Made by a program: the position numbers and the translations under genes
DNA from: Tuctoria greenei
Taxonomy: Eukaryota > Streptophyta > Magnoliopsida > Poales > Poaceae
NCBI GenBank assembly: GCA_036927565.1
Contig: JAYESD010000001.1
Span: 73,303,751-73,367,750 of the forward strand
Length of the DNA stretch: 64,000 bases
Direction: 5' to 3'
Notes under the pieces: generated by a model
Databases searched by the model: none
What the model was told of the DNA's origin: nothing
Seen by the model: only the letters and a program-made list of their open reading frames with translations
In this document: positions 9,233-20,291 of the stretch, one piece after another
How positions within the stretch are numbered: the stretch's first letter is position 1
Layout of the letters: each line of letters begins with the position of its first letter

Positions 9233-12200
9233 GTTATAACACCCAAAATTTAAAAAAGTTTGAAATAAAGGGATTGAACTAGGAGTGCATCATGCTTTTT
9301 CCTTTGGTTTGAAAATTCAATTTCAAAATGCGCTAGAATTCGTTTGAAATTCAAAAAGAAATTCAAAATTGTATAAATAAATGAAGTACAAAAGAGAAAA
9401 CAAAATAAAAAGGAAAATCGCCGTTTGGGCAAAATCCTGGCCACCGACCCAATTCCTTCCCCCCCCCCCCTTTTCCTTTTTCCCCTCCCGCTGGCCTGAC
9501 CCCGCGGCGGCCCAAGGCCAGCCACGCCTCCCTCTCCTTCCCCCCTCTTTCTCTGCGCACTAGGACCCGACCGTCAGAGCCTTCCTTCCTCCTCCCGACG
9601 CGCGACCGACAGACGCCCCGCTAATGCCGCCCCGGTTCAAATCGTCGACAAGGTAATCCCCCCCATTATGGCCCCGGTCGCCTTCCTTCGGGGGAAATTG
9701 CCTTCCTTACTACGCCGCCCCCTCTCCCCCTATAAGTTCCCCACCCCCGAAGCTCTCAACCCTAGCCGCCGGTGCCAAGATATGGCGACTCCGTTCCCGA
9801 GGCTCTCGTCGATAACCCCCCTCGATTTCTTGCTCAAATTGTCCGCCATGTCCGTAGGTACTCGCCGGACACTCTCTTTCGGGGATTTCATCGCCACAGC
9901 CCTGACTCGGAAGGACTCCACCGAAGGCCGCTGCAACTCGCCGTCGCCAACACCCCTCCGCCCCCAATCCGAGCTCTGCGACCCCATCGGTGAGCTCATC
10001 TCATCCCCCTCTCTCTTTTCCACCAAAGTCGCGCAGTCCGGGCCACCGATTTGGCCGTTTGGCCAAACGCCGACGAGCCTCGCCGCCGTGCGCCGCAGTG
10101 CGCCGAGCGCGCGCCCCGCGCCTAGGTGCACGCCACCCCTGGGGCGATGTGGCCCATCCTCGGCCGTCGATCTGAGGCTGACGGCCGAGATTAGAAGGGG
10201 TGTACCCCTTCGGTTATTTAAAACTGGGCTGCACACTTTAGATCCAACGGCCTAGATTAAATCCTGTTTGAACCGTTGGCCATTTTGCACGTAGCCACTT
10301 GCACAAATTTAAATTAATTACACTGAGGTCATGTACTTTACGAGCTAGCCCCTGGACTTTAATTAATTTATGTCACCACTGTTAAAATGAATAAATATGG
10401 TGTTTTAGCCCCCGTTTTCACAATTAATTATGTTTTTAGCCTCTGTAAATTATGATTAACACCATGGTTATGTTATAAAATATTTATAGGCCCCTGTTCA
10501 TGTCTGTTTTGCATAAAAAACCCTGTTTTAATTGTAAATTACATAAAATCATATGATTGCTCTCTCTTTTTGCATAGATCACTTAGGTTATTGTTTTATT
10601 AGTATTTCCTAATCTGTTTAGGATAAAATAATGTATTTAATTTGCTGATTGTGCTGAATTCCTAATAAACCCATATAGACACTAAAATCCAAACTTCCAC
10701 CCACACCACTAGACAGAGTCTTAACTAAGGACATAGTGTTGGCGACGTAATTGGGTAGGTTTTCTTTTGTGTTTATATATTTGTGGTGTGCATTTATTCT
10801 CTTGTTTCTATTGTGTGCTGCTACTTTCCGTTCCGCATGCGATGATGTATTTAGAGTCGGTTCCCGAGTCGACTTACAATCTTCAGAACTACCACTTCAC
10901 TGACCAACACTTCGAAGAAGGCAAGTTCCTTGACCATTTTTCACCTGTTTTATTAAGTTTTAGTTAGTTGCATGCTTAATAAATTGGATCCTATTTACTG
11001 CACCCTTCCATATAATTCCTTGTCACCAGGTTGGTTTGGGTAGATGTTATTATTACTTTTACGCTTAGTCATGCTTAGTTTTTGGGAGGGAATTTCTCTA
11101 CATACATGTTATACTATTAGTTGTTGTGATCAGTTATTGAGATTTGGTTAATTGAATTGTAGTGTATAGGAAGCTGGCGGGTTGGTTTGTTTGGTATGGT
11201 GCAGTACGCACGAGACCCGAGTTTTGGGGTATGAACCTTGCCACATTCTAAGAACCGAATTATGGAGGAAGCCACTAAGCTTTATAGTATCACCACAAGA
11301 CTGTGTATGGGGCATCTTGTTCGATTAATTAGGCCTCTCCCAACGTAGTATTAGTGATTGGATAGTGCGGGGAATTAGTTCAGGGTGTACTGCCTTTGGA
11401 TACGCATGGTTCAAGAGGGGGCAACTGGGGTGTTGAGTCGTGGTGTAACGGCTCACACTTTTGTACAGGGGTGAAACCTCAGAGGGCTAGTACGTGTCGG
11501 GAGAATCCTTTGTAAAGACCTCATAGTGATCTCCTGGCCTCACACTAAAGGTAGTGTGCAATGTGGTTCGTGACCACGGGCATCAGGGAGGTTTACTTAG
11601 TCCACCTGGCAACAGGGGATGAAATCACAGCTTGTGGGTAAAGGGTACATTCTCCGCAGAGATTTAGAAACTGTCATGACAGCCGTGCTCATGGACAAGA
11701 GCGACTTGATGTCCAATTAATAATTAGTCAATGATTGGGAATGGTGGTTTGGTTGGTTTGGTTTTGGCTTATACATGAGTTATGGTTGGGTTCTCTCACC
11801 TAGAAGTAGGCGCTAATGAAAGCTAAGGATAGGATGTAATGCTATAGTGCTTAACCCAAATTTGGCCTTCCTTTCTAACAATCTGCATGTCATCTCTTTC
11901 CCACTTGCCGAGTACCGTTGGTACTCAAACTTGCTTGTTGCTTATCTTTCCTGAGTCTACAATGGAGAAGAGGTGGAGAATGAAGACTTCTTCGCTGATC
12001 CGGACGAGACGTTCTAGGCTGCGCAACCCCCGAGCAACGCCTGTGCATGGAGCCACACTAGTTTACTTTTCCGCTGTTTTGCTTTGTAATCTTATGTTAG
12101 ACCTACGGGTCATTATGGTAAGACATTTATGTATTCGAACATGGGTTGTAATAAATGATATTACACTTTCGTCTACACATGTATGATGTGAACCGATCCT

Positions 12201-12250
12201 GGCATACATGTGGAAGTCATCCGGTTGTCTTGTTGGGACTGGGTGTGACA
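9233..12250 (+). repeat. 3' LTR of the chromovirus (~3.0 kb)
   Basis: It starts after the polypurine tract with TATAACACCC, a mutated form of the TGTAACACCC start that would pair with the GGGTGTGACA end at 12250. A C-rich and GC-rich zone (9450-10200) holds a TATA-like box at 9731-9736 followed by a leader-like sequence. The ORFs within 9380-10255 are in this GC-rich LTR and I see no protein family in them. The remaining ~2 kb is AT-rich and non-coding. Confidence 0.85.
9731..9736 (+). promoter_or_regulatory. Putative LTR TATA box
   Basis: CCCCTATAAGTTCC sits in the 3' LTR about 500 bp from its start, followed by a C-rich leader, as in other large plant chromovirus LTRs. In this copy it would drive outward transcription, because the 5' LTR is gone. 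Confidence 0.5.
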
Positions 12251-15039
12251 GTTTATAAGGTGTACACGAAATAGAGATTAATGAAGAGTGGAAAATGAAT
12301 TTGCTAAACGAACAGCACTGGTTCTAAATAAAGGCCACCAATTGAGTTTGGATAGAATGAAATTGATATTCTAATGAACCTGAGGAATGGTCTGGTGGAA
12401 TGGTAGAAGCAGCGAGATGGCTAGGCGATGAGGCGGCGTGGAGGCACTGCTGTTTTGCATCGAAAATAAAAAATTCCCCCGTGGCAGCTTGGGGAAGTAT
12501 GGGGCAGCCTCTGGACGCCTCGGGCTGCTGAAGGAGAGGTTGACGAAGCTCTTGGCGAGCTCAACCGATCAAAGGACAGAGAAGAAGAGATCAAGCAATG
12601 CTGACACACAACAGCATGACCCGTCTGAACGAGGGGGGGGGGGGGAATTCGTCCTGGTCGCGGGAGGAAGGAGGAAGGGAGCCTCGTGGCGCCTCTGGAT
12701 GTAGGAGGAGATGCCGGCACAACTTTCTTGCAAAACGGCCAGGCAGGGGAGCAAGAGGGAGCACTGGCGACCCCACAGCGGCAAGGCGATGGTTCGATCG
12801 TGTTGTGCAGAGGAAACCAAAAGTTGAGCAGGGAGCAGTGTTTTCTGTTTTGGTTGAGGAAATAACACACAAGAGAGAAGAGGATTAGGGCGAGGCATCG
12901 AGCTGGAGAGGAGAGCGGCAAGCAGTTGTGTGGCTGCTGCCTGCGCTTGTGGCGTGCCCGCGTCAAATAGAGGAGGCGGTAAGTTGTTCTGAGTCTTTGT
13001 CAGGTGGCCCTGGCCAGTAGGCCCCCCCCCTTATTCTCATCTTTTTTTATCACTAGAAAATAATAGGTGCAAGGCAATAAAAATGCTACAATTTCACAGC
13101 TTAGCTAAATAATGTATAACGACATTGAATATGAAATCAAATTTGCAAGTGGAGCAACTTGATTTTTAAAATTTAAATTGAAATTCAAATCATACATTCA
13201 AATATTTCACTTTGCGTGCACCTATAATTTATAATATTCCTGTATGGTATTACTAATTTTTGATAGGTTCCAATGTCATATAGAATCTTGATTTCTGTCT
13301 ATGTCGAGGTTGCAACTTGAATAAGAGTTATAATTCAAGTGCTAAGCATTAACTTGAAATATTTAAACAAAAAGCTTCTTGTTATATACTAGCTGATTAC
13401 ATTGGAACACTTAATCTGTTATCAATACCACTTTAGCTAATCCAAAGCTTATATTTGAATATATTTGATTTAGCACTAAAATCTTTGCCTTAGCTTGGCA
13501 TTTGTCTATTAAATTAGGTTTTAAAATTAAAACTTGGCCTTGATTTTTGAGTTGACATTCTTATGATCTCATTATTTTGTACTTTTTTTATTTGATTTCA
13601 CTCATACACGGAGCATTTTACAAACTATGTCTAAAGCCCTTAAAAGAGAATATTTTTAAAATCATTTATTAATTATTGCAATTTTTTTGAGTTGATTTCA
13701 TGATCTAACTTTAAAATTTTCAATTTCAGATTTTTTGCATTCTTGCTATTGTTTTTTTTCAAATGTGAGCTTTTACATAAACCCCACCAAGAGTGACTGA
13801 GAGGAACATGCTTATGACGAGACGCGACGTCCAAATTCAGACGAAATTTCGGCAGCATAACCCTGCTGTTCTCCAACTGCACGCTTGGAAATGGTACAGC
13901 GAAGAACATTAGGGTTACGCCATCAAAATCTTGTCCGGATCCAGATCCCGCGTCTCGTCATAAGCATACCCCCTCGGTCACTCCCAGGCTGTCCGAAAAG
14001 CACAATTTCGAACCAACTCGCCTCACATGCGCAACACATGTGAGACGGGCCGGTTTGAAACGAGTGATGCATATTGTATAAGTTACGTTAATCTTTCATT
14101 TTTGAGTAATTTATGAGAGAGAGGAAAGAACAAGTGAGGAAGGAGGAAGTAACGAGAGAGAGATAGGGGATTGGATCAGCAGTCCTAAGTTATGCCCCAT
14201 CTGGGCCCACCGTTGACGGCCGAATGGCTTTACGGGATAGTCCATTGGGTCCCGCTGTCCTCACTGTCGCTTTTGGCCTCCGTGCCCATCTATATGCATA
14301 ATTGGCTACTAAATGGGTTGTGTCGGGTCATAAATTGGCTTTTCCAGGTCGAGCCGACCCGAAGCCCATTTATTTACATATCGTAAATAAACACTCAAGC
14401 AATCAAAATAATTAAAAAAATTAAACTATTAAACAACACTAAGTACTAAAGAATTCATGTACTAAACATACTAATTTAAAAAATAGCAATTACTAATTAG
14501 TAATTGCTAAACAATTTCTAATTGAAAAAAAACTACTTACTAAACTACTGCTAATTGCTAAACAATTGGTAATTGAAAAAAACTACTAATTAGTAATTCC
14601 TAGACAATTTCTTATAGAAAAAACTACTTACTAAAAAATTGATAATTGCTATAAAAACTACTTACTAAACAATTTCTAATTGAAAACAAAAAGGAAAACA
14701 CCGATCTTGGGTCGGCACGACCATGGCCAGAGATGGAGGATGGCGTGGGGGGCGCCGACAGCCGGCCATAGCCATCGGCTGAGAGGGGTTGGCCATACCT
14801 GCCTGGCGTGGTGCTGCGGGTGAGGAGGGAGGCAGCGCGGCGGTGAGGTGGTGGCGGGGTCTGCACAACGGGGGCGGCACAACGGAGGCAGCACGGTGTG
14901 GGCACGGCTCGAGCGGCGGTAGCTCGACAAGGGAAGGTGGCGGCGGCTCGATCGAGGAGGAAGACACTCTTCTCCCGCAGCAGTGTGAGGAGGAAGAGGC
15001 GCACATGGTTTGGGCCGCGCGCGCTGCCCTCGGGCTGTA
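12251..15039. other. Intergenic/transposon interior without recognised genes
   Basis: It holds a GC-rich patch (12420-12960), AT-rich stretches (13050-13780, 14400-14690) and a second GC-rich patch (14700-15040). The ORFs in the GC-rich patches are low-complexity Pro/Ser/Gly-rich on both strands, with no family I recognise. The interval is likely the body of the CACTA element whose right end is at 15315, but I cannot find a matching left end. Confidence 0.4.
13791..13983. repeat. Short foldback: ~36-bp arms around ~120 bp
   Basis: GAGTGACTGAGAGGAACATG.. at 13791-13826 is repeated in reverse complement at 13949-13983, including the perfect block GCTTATGACGAGACGCG. The loop holds a coding-like GC-balanced sequence with no family I recognise. 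No target duplication is evident. Confidence 0.6.
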
Positions 15040-15315
15040 GGGTTATTGCCTTTATGTATGACGGCCCCGTAACTTACGTCGGCCTAGGGTTGGGCCGTCG
15101 TAGATAAGCTAACTTACATCGGCCTAGTTTGGGTCGACGTAAGTTAGTTATTGAACTCCGATGGTTTGGTTACTTACGACGTTCCTGGACCTGTGGTCAA
15201 CGTAAGTTAACTAACTTACGTCGGCTACCGTGAGCCGACGTGAGTTAGCTTACGTACGACAGCTGACCCACGTAAATTACTTCAGCCGTTGTAAGGTGTC
15301 AGGTTTCCTGTAGTG
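15040..15315. mobile_element. Right end of a second CACTA family
   Basis: Repeated motifs AACTTACGTCGGC and their inverse fill 15065-15290, and the segment ends TTTCCTGTAGTG at 15315, the inverted CACTA terminus. The subterminal motif differs from that of 1-720, so this is another family. The left end was not found. Confidence 0.8.
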
Positions 15316-16672
15316 CAGGAAAATAGAAAGGAAAGGAGTTTGAACCTGTTGACACCTCTTATGTTTAAGCTTCAAATAGGGCTGAGCCGACAAAATTTGG
15401 GGACCCGTACAAAATATTGAAATTTTTCATAGATTTATAAAAAAATAGTATCGTTAATCTAAATATTTTAATAACACTTTAAATAACAATAGATTAAAAT
15501 AAGGAACATAACTATTATTCTATTTTTACCTCTTCATGCATAATGTTTATCCAAATAGACTCATTCATTTTAGTTTTTTAGTATTTTTAGAAATGAAATC
15601 TTCAATTATATGCTCATATTCAAACTTCTTCAAAAATCACTCTCAAATGATATTGTGGCCAAATCAGCGAGTCTTTGTTGTGTTATTGTAAAAGAATAAT
15701 ATATTAAAATCCCTGATATGTTTTTCTTATTGTTATTAAAATGATGAAGAAAACAACTGTATAAAAATATAACCAGACTTGCAACAAGATGAAGATGAGA
15801 GAAGACGTGAGACTGCGTAGCTTCTTTGTGGAAAAAAAGACTGCCTCGTTTTGTTCGGTCAGGACAGAGTAGAGACTCGACGGCCACTAGGCTGCACCTG
15901 GCCAGCAGTAAGCATCCTGGTCACCTGGGCTTTGCGATGCCCGGCCCATGTGGGCCTGAGTGAATCGCCTGCACATGCAGCGATTCTGCATGGCATTTGC
16001 CCGATGCATGGATGGTTGCACCGGCGACCTATAGGCTGGACATATAAACTACAAAGGAAAAGAAGAGGCTCCTAGCAAATGGCAGTCCTGTGTGGTCGCA
16101 CGGGCCACACACCCCTTCGCCCAGGCATGGCTCCAAATAAATATGTTTGCAAGAGGTAACCTCACCAAACTCATGAGGAGGTAACCATATCCACAAGTTT
16201 TCATTCCATCCCTTTAAACAAACATGCGATGGGATCATTCCATCCTTCATAATCCTTCAAACAAACAAAAAACAGGGTTCATCTCATACATTCAAACAAA
16301 TGTAAAAATGAGTCCATCCTATCCCTAAAAACATGGATGGATCTAACAATCCCACATTGTCCTCAAACCAAACGCATCCTTATTTAGCACATATTGTGAT
16401 GGCACCTAGCAACCAACTGATGAGCACACGTAGACAACAAATTTAACACCCGAAGATCATGGGGAAAATTGAAAAACAATATCACAAAATGATGCAATTT
16501 TACTGGCCACAGAGATGTTTAATATTTTTATCATCCGACAAAAATAAAATGAGTCAATGACAGTTTTGATCCATAACACTCAAACTATTCAGACAGGATC
16601 TGTCCTCAACAATGCCATTGTCTTGATTACAAATTATTCATTTAGCCAAGATGATTTTGCCTTGGATGTCTT
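15316..16672. other. Intergenic, no gene supported
   Basis: AT-rich sequence downstream of the defensin-like gene. The part 16035-16385 resembles a decayed Tourist-type element: read on the minus strand it starts GGATGCGTTTGGTTTGAGG, the common form of such ends in grasses. Its borders cannot be set. Confidence 0.4.
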
Positions 16673-17119
16673 TTACCGACAGACCAGGCAGTAACATAGA
16701 CCCTTGATCCCTTCTCCGATACAATAGTATTGGCTCACTTTAGATTTATGTAACAGGGCCTCAATCTCACAGTCTGACTTGCAAGACCAATTTTTGCAGA
16801 ATGGAGCAACAAGTTTTGCATAGCCACAGCTGCCTGCAAGCAAAATAAGTACAGGTGCATGTTATTATGAACCTACAATAATCTGTCTCAAGTGATGTTA
16901 ACTACATGAAAATGTAACGAGATAATGTTAAGGATTATCAGCTGAGTACGAAAAAAACCAGAAAAAAAATAATGAAAATCTATATATCCTAGATCCGATT
17001 ATCATTGAATTAATAAACAGGAACACAATGCATAAAAAGTAATACAAACCAGTCGTATGATCTACGTGTAGCATGAGCACTAGAAGAAGGCAGCAGAGAG
17101 TGGTGTATTTAATATTCAT
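16673..17119 (-). CDS. Defensin-like (DEFL) secreted cysteine-rich peptide, two exons
   Basis: Exon 1 (17119-17050) encodes a signal peptide, MNIKYTTLCCLLLVLMLHVD. It ends in phase 1 at a GT donor (ACTG|GTTTGT). Exon 2 (16833-16673) starts after TTGCTTGCAG and encodes a mature peptide with eight cysteines spaced C-x9-C-x4-C-x3-C-x15-C-x8-C-x-C-x2-C, ending CYCLVCR and TAA. Total 76 residues. The final C-x-C-x2-C and the C-x3-C/C-x-C pairing fit the cysteine-stabilised alpha-beta fold of plant DEFL peptides, whose genes usually have this signal-peptide/intron layout. Such peptides act outside the cell in defence or in pollen-pistil signalling; which applies here is unknown. No stops or frameshifts. 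A TATA box lies 62-70 bp upstream, and a degenerate paralogue lay about 1.3 kb upstream before the CACTA insertion. Confidence 0.8.
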
Positions 17120-17180
17120 GGTGTTCGGTATGAGGATAAAATGGTAGCCACAGCTCAAGGGCACACGGTGTATGAGGATG

Positions 17181-17189
17181 TATTTATAG
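17181..17189 (-). promoter_or_regulatory. TATA box of the defensin-like gene
   Basis: On the minus strand the sequence reads GGCTATAAATACATCC, a near-ideal plant TATA box, 62-70 bp before the ATG at 17119. This leaves a short leader. Confidence 0.7.
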
Positions 17190-17289
17190 CCAAATACCAT
17201 GTCTTCCTTCTTCTCCATGTCAAAGACGATAGAATAGTAAGTAAATTTTTTTAATGTTTGGATATTTATTAGTGAAGAAATTAATTCGG

Positions 17290-18394
17290 ATCTTATTTTT
17301 CCATTTTTCTATTTTGGCAATCAACTAATGGATATAACATGGCTATATTTAATTTGTAATTTATGGAATTTAATTGGGCTAAAGAAGGCATGCATTTTGT
17401 TATAGAAGCCATTTGATGTTTTAGGAATTTTCTTGAATTTTTATTACTGAAAAGGGCTTTTACAATCCTGTCTGCATTAGGTGTCTGGCTTTATCAGTTT
17501 TATTCAGTGTACCAAAGCCGACAAGTGGACCCATCATGATTGGGGCCCTAGGGGGCACTGTTTCGTTGACAATGGCCATAACTCCTTGGGTGTATGTGCG
17601 TGTTGTCTACATGAACCTAGTGTCCTAGTGCATGGGCTCTCTGTCGATCTAGGGTCCAATGGACAAAGTCTATTCAGGAGTAGGGCTGTGGGTGCGGGGT
17701 GGCCAGGCGCGCACTGCGCCACTGCGTTGATGTGCCTTCTGGCGTGGTTGGCCAGCAGGACACCGCTAGCTCGGCAGGATGGCCGGACCGGAGCACGTCG
17801 CGGTGGCACATTAATGACGGACCACGCGAACCAATATTTATTGCCACAAAATTGGTACGCTAGCATTATACTCGGTACGAAAACTCCTTTTCAGGTGTGG
17901 TGGCATAAAGCCGATGGCCGACGTGGTGGTTCGACCTCGCCTGATGAAGCACTACGATGTATCCTCACATAAACACGTGCGCGGATGAGTTCCTTCGTGT
18001 TTGAGCATTTGGGTACGTGCACACTGGTGCGTGGATGTGTGAAAGGGTTCGGGTTTAATAGCTATAATTTTAAAACTGGATTAAATCATTATATATTTAT
18101 TTTTTGTCAATATTTTGAACTAAAATTAAGTTCTAAAGAAAGTGTATATCTATGTATTGCTGGGTCAGAGCTAGATCTTTTTTTATCAGGAGCAGCAGCA
18201 ATCAATTTAACTTAGAAACATTTAACTAATTGTCTCATGAATCAAATGTTCGGACGACACATTAGTAACACTAGGATGCAAAAGGAAACAGGGATGGAGC
18301 TCCAAGAGGGGCTTATCTACTATTGTAAGTTTCTGGCACGATATTAACAAAAGACTTGAGTAACTATGGACTTATTCCCCTTCGATCCTCTCTT
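17290..18394. other. Host segment copy B, left part
   Basis: Paralogous to 721-1827. A plus-strand open frame at 17481-17972 (163 codons) is frameshifted in copy A and matches no family I know, so I do not call it a gene. The segment stops abruptly at the CACTA insertion at 18395; its continuation is at 33169. Confidence 0.8.
18392..18394. repeat. Target site duplication CTT (left)
   Basis: CTT here and at 33166-33168 flank the CACTA element. The unoccupied paralogous site in copy A (1825-1827) has a single CTT. Confidence 0.9.
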
Positions 18395-18790
18395 GACTAC
18401 TACAAAAAGCATTTTCACAGGCGCCTCAATTTTTCAAACATAGGTGGTCCTTAAAAAATTCCATTGTGATGACGAATGATACAATAACCGCCTGTGATGA
18501 TTGAACATCACATGCGGATTTTAAGAAACAACCGCCTGGGTAAGTACATTATTTTCTCAGGCGGTTATTAATTAAGAACCGCCTGTGATGTAGCAAACAT
18601 CACATGCGGTTCTTAATTAATAACCGTCTGAGTAAATACATGATTTTCATGGGCGGTCATTATTTAAGAACCGTATGTACTAGTTTAATCATCACAAGCG
18701 GTTTTTATTGAAGAACCACCTGGGGAATGTCATTGTTTTCACATACTTCTTGTTAATTAAGAATCGCTTGTGATGCTTATAAGCTAATCC
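18395..18790. repeat. Left TIR and subterminal repeats of the CACTA element
   Basis: At least six direct or inverted copies of the GGCGGTT/AACCGCC core lie between 18418 and 18780, often with a TTAATTAAGAACCGCCTGTG context. They are the presumed binding sites of the element's own regulatory protein (family knowledge from En/Spm). Confidence 0.85.
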
Positions 18791-20033
18791 CTTTACAGCA
18801 AGCTCTTGTAGATGCAAGTAACACCCGTGGCTCATCATTTGGATTGTTGAAAGCATCAATTTGAAGCCTGACGATCATTGGAAGGATTTTCCCATCCATT
18901 TGAAGGATTTCTTTCCCTCCTATCCATTTGAAAACTTAGGAAGATGTTCCTTACTCAGTTTTAATGCCTAAATATATTGACTAAAAATTAGTATCTACTT
19001 TTTTAGTGCTTCACACAGGCAAGGAAGCGAACAACTTCAATCACAAATCTTGTTTTTACACTTTTAAAGGGATTTAACCTTAATCTTTCAAGCATAGATT
19101 TATAAAATAAGTGAAGCTTCCTTATCACATATGTTAATGGCAGTTATAAGTGAAGGATGTGCCAAAGCTAACAAAATCTAAATCAGACTGAAGATAAAAA
19201 GATTTACATATAAGTGGCAATGTCCAGGTTAGACAGCATGAAGCTATGATGGCAACCTTCAAAAACATGAAAAGTGATGTTAAGGTTATGCTTGCATCAA
19301 CCAAGGCATGTTGCGAGAGTATAACACTTGTTGGGGCAAGCATAACCGTTGTGCTCCAACAAGTGTTATGCCCTCGACATGCCTTGGTTGATGCAAGCAT
19401 AACCTTGGCATCACTTTTCATGTTGTTGAAGGTTGCCATCATAGCTTCATGTTGTCTAACCTGGACATTGTCACTCATATGCAGCATCTCTCTGTCTTCA
19501 GTCCTGTTGAGATTTTGTTAGCTTCGACACACCCTTCACTTGTAACTACCATTAACATGTCTAATAAGGAAGCTTCAGTTATTGATAAATGTATGCTTGA
19601 AAGATTAAGGTCAAATTCCTATTAAAAGGATAAAAACAAGATTTGGGATTGATGTTGTTCGCTTCATCGCTTGTGTGAAGCACAAAGAGAGATTGTAATA
19701 ATTTGTAGTCAATATATTCAGCCATTAAAACTGATAAAGTAGAATCTTCGTAAGTTTTTAAAATGGAGAGAAGAGAAAGAAATCTTTCAGGGCTTGTTTG
19801 GGTGTACTCAATCTAATTGGATTGAAGTGGATTGAAGTGAATAATGAACTAATTTTCGCCTTAATCAACCTCAAAACACTTATATTGAAGTGGATCCACT
19901 CCTATACAAACAAGCCCTCAAATGGATGGGAAGTATCGCCAGACTTCAATTGAAGCTTTTAACAATCCAAATGATGAGTCTTGGGTGTTACTTGCATCTA
20001 CAAGAGCTTGCTGTGAAGGGATTAGCTTGACAG
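18781..20033. repeat. ~1.25-kb palindrome made of CLASSY-like SNF2 sequence
   Basis: The left arm, 18781 to about 19344, is the reverse complement of the right arm, about 19350-20033. Examples: CTCTTGTAGATGCAAGTAAC at 18805 pairs with 19990-20010; GAAGCTATGATGGCAACCTT at 19240 pairs with about 19430-19449; AAGCTTCCTTAT at 19114 pairs near 19570. The central spacer is only a few bases. Mismatches and small indels are scattered along the arms. A 130-bp MITE (19789-19918) lies only in the right arm. Transcribed from either side, it would fold into a very long hairpin. The right arm carries the sense SNF2 coding sequence and the left arm the antisense. Confidence 0.9.
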
Positions 20034-20285
20034 GAGCGTCAAGAGTTGTGCTTCTAGATGTTGTTTGGAACCAAGCTGTTGGAAGGCAAGCCTGATCATC
20101 ATAGGTCAGAAGAAATTTATATACACATACAATTTGATAACTTGTGGAACAGGTGAAGGTGATAAATATAATAATTTAATAATGTTCGAAACAGAAGCTA
20201 AATTTAATAATGTTCGAAACATGCTATCTAAAGCTGAAATAGAGCATTGGTCTAAGTTGATTTTAGATGATACAAATATATACAA
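19500..20285 (+). pseudogene. Captured fragment of a CLASSY/DRD1-type SNF2 remodeler (helicase C-terminal lobe)
   Basis: Plus-strand frames read in order: HPSLVTTINMSNKEASVIDK and MLERLRSN, a decayed block ending with IICSQYIQPLKLIK, KWREEREIF, the MITE, then MDGKYRQTSIEAFNNPN, LLASTRACCEGISLTGASRV, VVLLDVVWNQAVGRQA, and, after a stop and frameshift near 20093, GQKKFIYTYNLITCGTGEGD. This is the order of SNF2 motifs IV to VI, and the wording is that of the plant CLSY3/CLSY4 group (maize RMR1 is a CLASSY-type protein). These proteins help Pol IV start RNA-directed DNA methylation. The usual SRAYRxGQ motif VI is damaged. A second partial copy of the SDVKVMLASTKACCE block lies at 19268-19315 within the inner palindrome. 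No intron is visible. It cannot encode a working remodeler. Confidence 0.75.
19789..19918. mobile_element. 130-bp MITE in the right arm of the palindrome
   Basis: The ends are inverted: AGGGCTTGTTTGGGTGTA at the left and TACAAACAAGCCCT at the right. The left arm of the palindrome (about 18895-18905) has the uninterrupted sequence, so this insertion is younger than the palindrome. The class is probably Tourist or hAT-like; the target duplication is unclear. Confidence 0.7.
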
Positions 20286-20291
20286 TATATA

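Larger units (their letters stand above)
3293..12250 (+). mobile_element. Ty3/gypsy chromovirus (Tekay/Del-like), 5' LTR almost deleted
   Basis: The order is: ~30-bp LTR remnant, tRNA-iMet primer-binding site, extra ORF, gag, protease, RT, RNase H, integrase with chromodomain, polypurine tract, ~3-kb LTR ending GGGTGTGACA. The pol gene order and C-terminal chromodomain place it among chromoviruses; the Tekay/Del lineage is inferred from LTR size and ORF layout. It cannot be autonomous: the 5' LTR with its promoter is missing and the ORFs hold many stops. No target duplication can be read, because the left junction is a deletion. Confidence 0.92.

Noticed and set aside
9668..10255. 195-codon ORF in the 3' LTR
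   Set aside because: GC-rich LTR leader with overlapping open frames on both strands and no recognised family.
12421..12966. 181-codon minus-strand ORF, Ser/Pro-rich
   Set aside because: Low-complexity GC-rich region with ORFs on both strands; contains a homopolymer G tract.
14400..14690. AT-rich tandem-like repeats of CTAATTGCTAAACAATT
   Set aside because: Irregular low-complexity repeats; no element ends or coding signal.
16928..17218. 96-codon minus-strand ORF over the defensin-like gene
   Set aside because: It is a read-through of exon 1 into the intron; the spliced model with the eight-cysteine exon explains the sequence better.
17481..17972. 163-codon ORF in host segment B
   Set aside because: The paralogous copy at 910-1400 is frameshifted and no family is recognisable, so selection for coding is not supported.
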